A DNA stretch of 7,195 nucleotides, taken from NCBI GenBank assembly GCA_021156245.1, contig JAJNBO010000124.1, positions 1-7,195 on the forward strand, read 5' to 3'. The number at the start of each line of letters is the position of its first letter. Positions within the stretch are counted from its first letter, which is position 1. Position numbers and translations under genes: made by a program. This DNA comes from Ramlibacter sp. GTDB lineage: Bacteria; Pseudomonadota; Gammaproteobacteria; Burkholderiales; Burkholderiaceae_C. The notes below the pieces were generated by a model that was not told the origin of the DNA, made no database searches, and saw nothing but the letters and a program-made list of their open reading frames with translations. Shown here one piece after another: positions 6,181 through 7,195 of the stretch.

Positions 6181-7195
6181 CTACGCAGCCAGGAGCGCGC
6201 GCTTCTCGCTGTTGCGCGTCAACGCCGCGCCCACGCGCCGAACGATCGCATCCACCGCCGGGTGCGCGCGTCCCATCTGCGCCGCAATCGATTGCACGAG
6301 CAGGTCGACGCGCTCGATCTGCTGCGCCCCTGCGGCCAATGCTCGCGCGGCAGACGAGGGCTTCTTCAGCGACGACGCGGCCGCGGCGTACTTCTCGAAC
6401 GGAACGAGATCGCCTGCGTCGGCGCCCAGGCCGCAGCAGAGAGCCACCACCCATTCGTAGATCTCGCGCGACAGTGCCGGGTTGTCATGAACTGCGTTGG
6501 TGATGGGCACGATCTCGAGCTCGCCGATGCAGCGGTAGTTGCCCGTCATCAGCATCGGCCATTTGGCCAGCGGCACGAACAGCGACGTGTGCAGCTTCAG
6601 CTTCACCGGCAGCTCCAGCAATTCGCCTGCCACTTCGTGGCGGGCGTTCTCGATGTCCGTGGCCAGCCGCTGCAGCAGCGCGGTGTGGGCGGCGTTTTCG
6701 AACGGGGCGCACTTGAAGTTGGTCGGCAGGCCCACCTGGAGCACGTTCTTGGGCTCGTCGGCAGGCCGGAAAGCCTGCGGATCGGGGCTGGCCAGCGATA
6801 CGCGGCCCGGTTCGAATTGGTCCCACAACTGCAGGTCGGTGAAGCACTCGGCAAGCGACTCGACCTGCAGGCCGGGGATCCGCCGCAGGTAAGGCGGCGG
6901 CGGCATGTTCATCAGCGCGAGCGAGGGAATGCCGGTGCGCGCGATGCGCTGCATCAGCTGCCGCACCGCCGGCTCGCCGTACTGCGACTCCTGCATGGCG
7001 AGCACCGCCATGTCGAAGCCCGCAGGTTGGACGTCGGCGGGCGTCGCGGCCATCACCGAACCCGCAAGCGTGCGGCTGTCCACCTCCACCAGGTCGGCGC
7101 GTCCCTTCACCGGGAAGCGCACGCGCGTGCCCTCCCGGTTGATCAGGTCGCGCGTGGACGCGGTGCACACCAGGCAGACGGCGTGCCCCGCTTGC
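6181..7195 (-). CDS. Ketopantoate reductase-family (PanE/ApbA-like) oxidoreductase, 5' partial
   Basis: The frame is open to the right edge, so the true start is beyond 7195. An in-frame GTG at 7170 is unlikely to be the start, because the residues before it (QAGHAVCLV) read as the second Rossmann strand of a ketopantoate-reductase-like NAD(P) domain, often written QAGHxVxLV. The missing part should be about 20-25 residues with the GxGxxG loop. About 337 residues are visible. A Rossmann core includes FDMAVLAMQESQYGEPAVRQLM and IPSLALMNMPPPPYL, where the family usually has a strand ending in Asn-Gly. A mostly helical C-terminal half follows (LPVKLKLHTSLFVPLAKWPM and a final helix bundle), as in the family. 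Reduction of a 2-oxo acid or similar substrate with NAD(P)H is inferred. True PanE function in pantothenate synthesis is doubtful, because the Asn-Gly site and the usual C-terminal signature are not clear. It is separated from the iron operon by a promoter and a hairpin, so it is probably an independent unit. Confidence 0.75.
   Translation of the reverse strand, partial: QAGHAVCLVCTASTRDLINREGTRVRFPVKGRADLVEVDSRTLAGSVMAATPADVQPAGFDMAVLAMQESQYGEPAVRQLMQRIARTGIPSLALMNMPPPPYLRRIPGLQVESLAECFTDLQLWDQFEPGRVSLASPDPQAFRPADEPKNVLQVGLPTNFKCAPFENAAHTALLQRLATDIENARHEVAGELLELPVKLKLHTSLFVPLAKWPMLMTGNYRCIGELEIVPITNAVHDNPALSREIYEWVVALCCGLGADAGDLVPFEKYAAAASSLKKPSSAARALAAGAQQIERVDLLVQSIAAQMGRAHPAVDAIVRRVGAALTRNSEKRALLAA

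Overview
The window is high-GC DNA with tightly packed genes, strong G/C preference at third codon positions and almost no intergenic space. The gene content (TonB receptor, DUF4198, DUF3649, PepSY-TM and DUF3325) and the Fur box style suggest a betaproteobacterium of the Burkholderiales, possibly Comamonadaceae such as Variovorax or Ramlibacter. This placement is inferred from composition and gene neighbourhood, not from a search.

Layout, left to right. A plus-strand gene (3-857) encodes a protein with a C-terminal ParB/sulfiredoxin-like segment (GGQHR motif). Its stop codon overlaps the stop codon of the next, convergent gene. Positions 854-6051 hold a five-gene minus-strand operon. In transcription order it is: TonB-dependent siderophore receptor (3841-6051), secreted DUF4198 protein (3104-3838), small DUF3649 membrane protein (2790-3089), PepSY-TM protein resembling FoxB/FpvG ferrisiderophore reductases (1132-2793), and small DUF3325 membrane protein (854-1135). 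Junctions are 2 bp, 14 bp, a 4-bp ATGA overlap and a second 4-bp ATGA overlap, so one transcript with translational coupling is very likely. Upstream of the receptor a near-consensus sigma70-type promoter overlaps a perfect 19-bp palindrome matching the Fur box, so the operon should be repressed by Fur-Fe(II) and induced by iron limitation. A G/C-rich hairpin at 6150-6171 separates the operon from an upstream same-strand gene (6181-7195, 5' end beyond the window) that looks like a ketopantoate-reductase-family NAD(P) oxidoreductase.

Proposed working model (inference): the receptor imports a ferric siderophore or another iron chelate across the outer membrane. The DUF4198 protein acts in the periplasm, perhaps binding metal through its processed N-terminal histidine. 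The PepSY-TM protein, helped by the two small membrane proteins, reduces the ferric complex at the inner membrane to release iron. No siderophore synthesis genes, ABC permease or TonB/ExbBD genes are visible, so iron would have to finish its journey through proteins encoded elsewhere. The flanking genes at 3-857 and 6181-7195 show no obvious link to iron.

The window contains no RNA gene, CRISPR array, insertion sequence or phage gene that I can support. The long plus-strand open frames opposite the receptor and the PepSY gene are antisense shadows.
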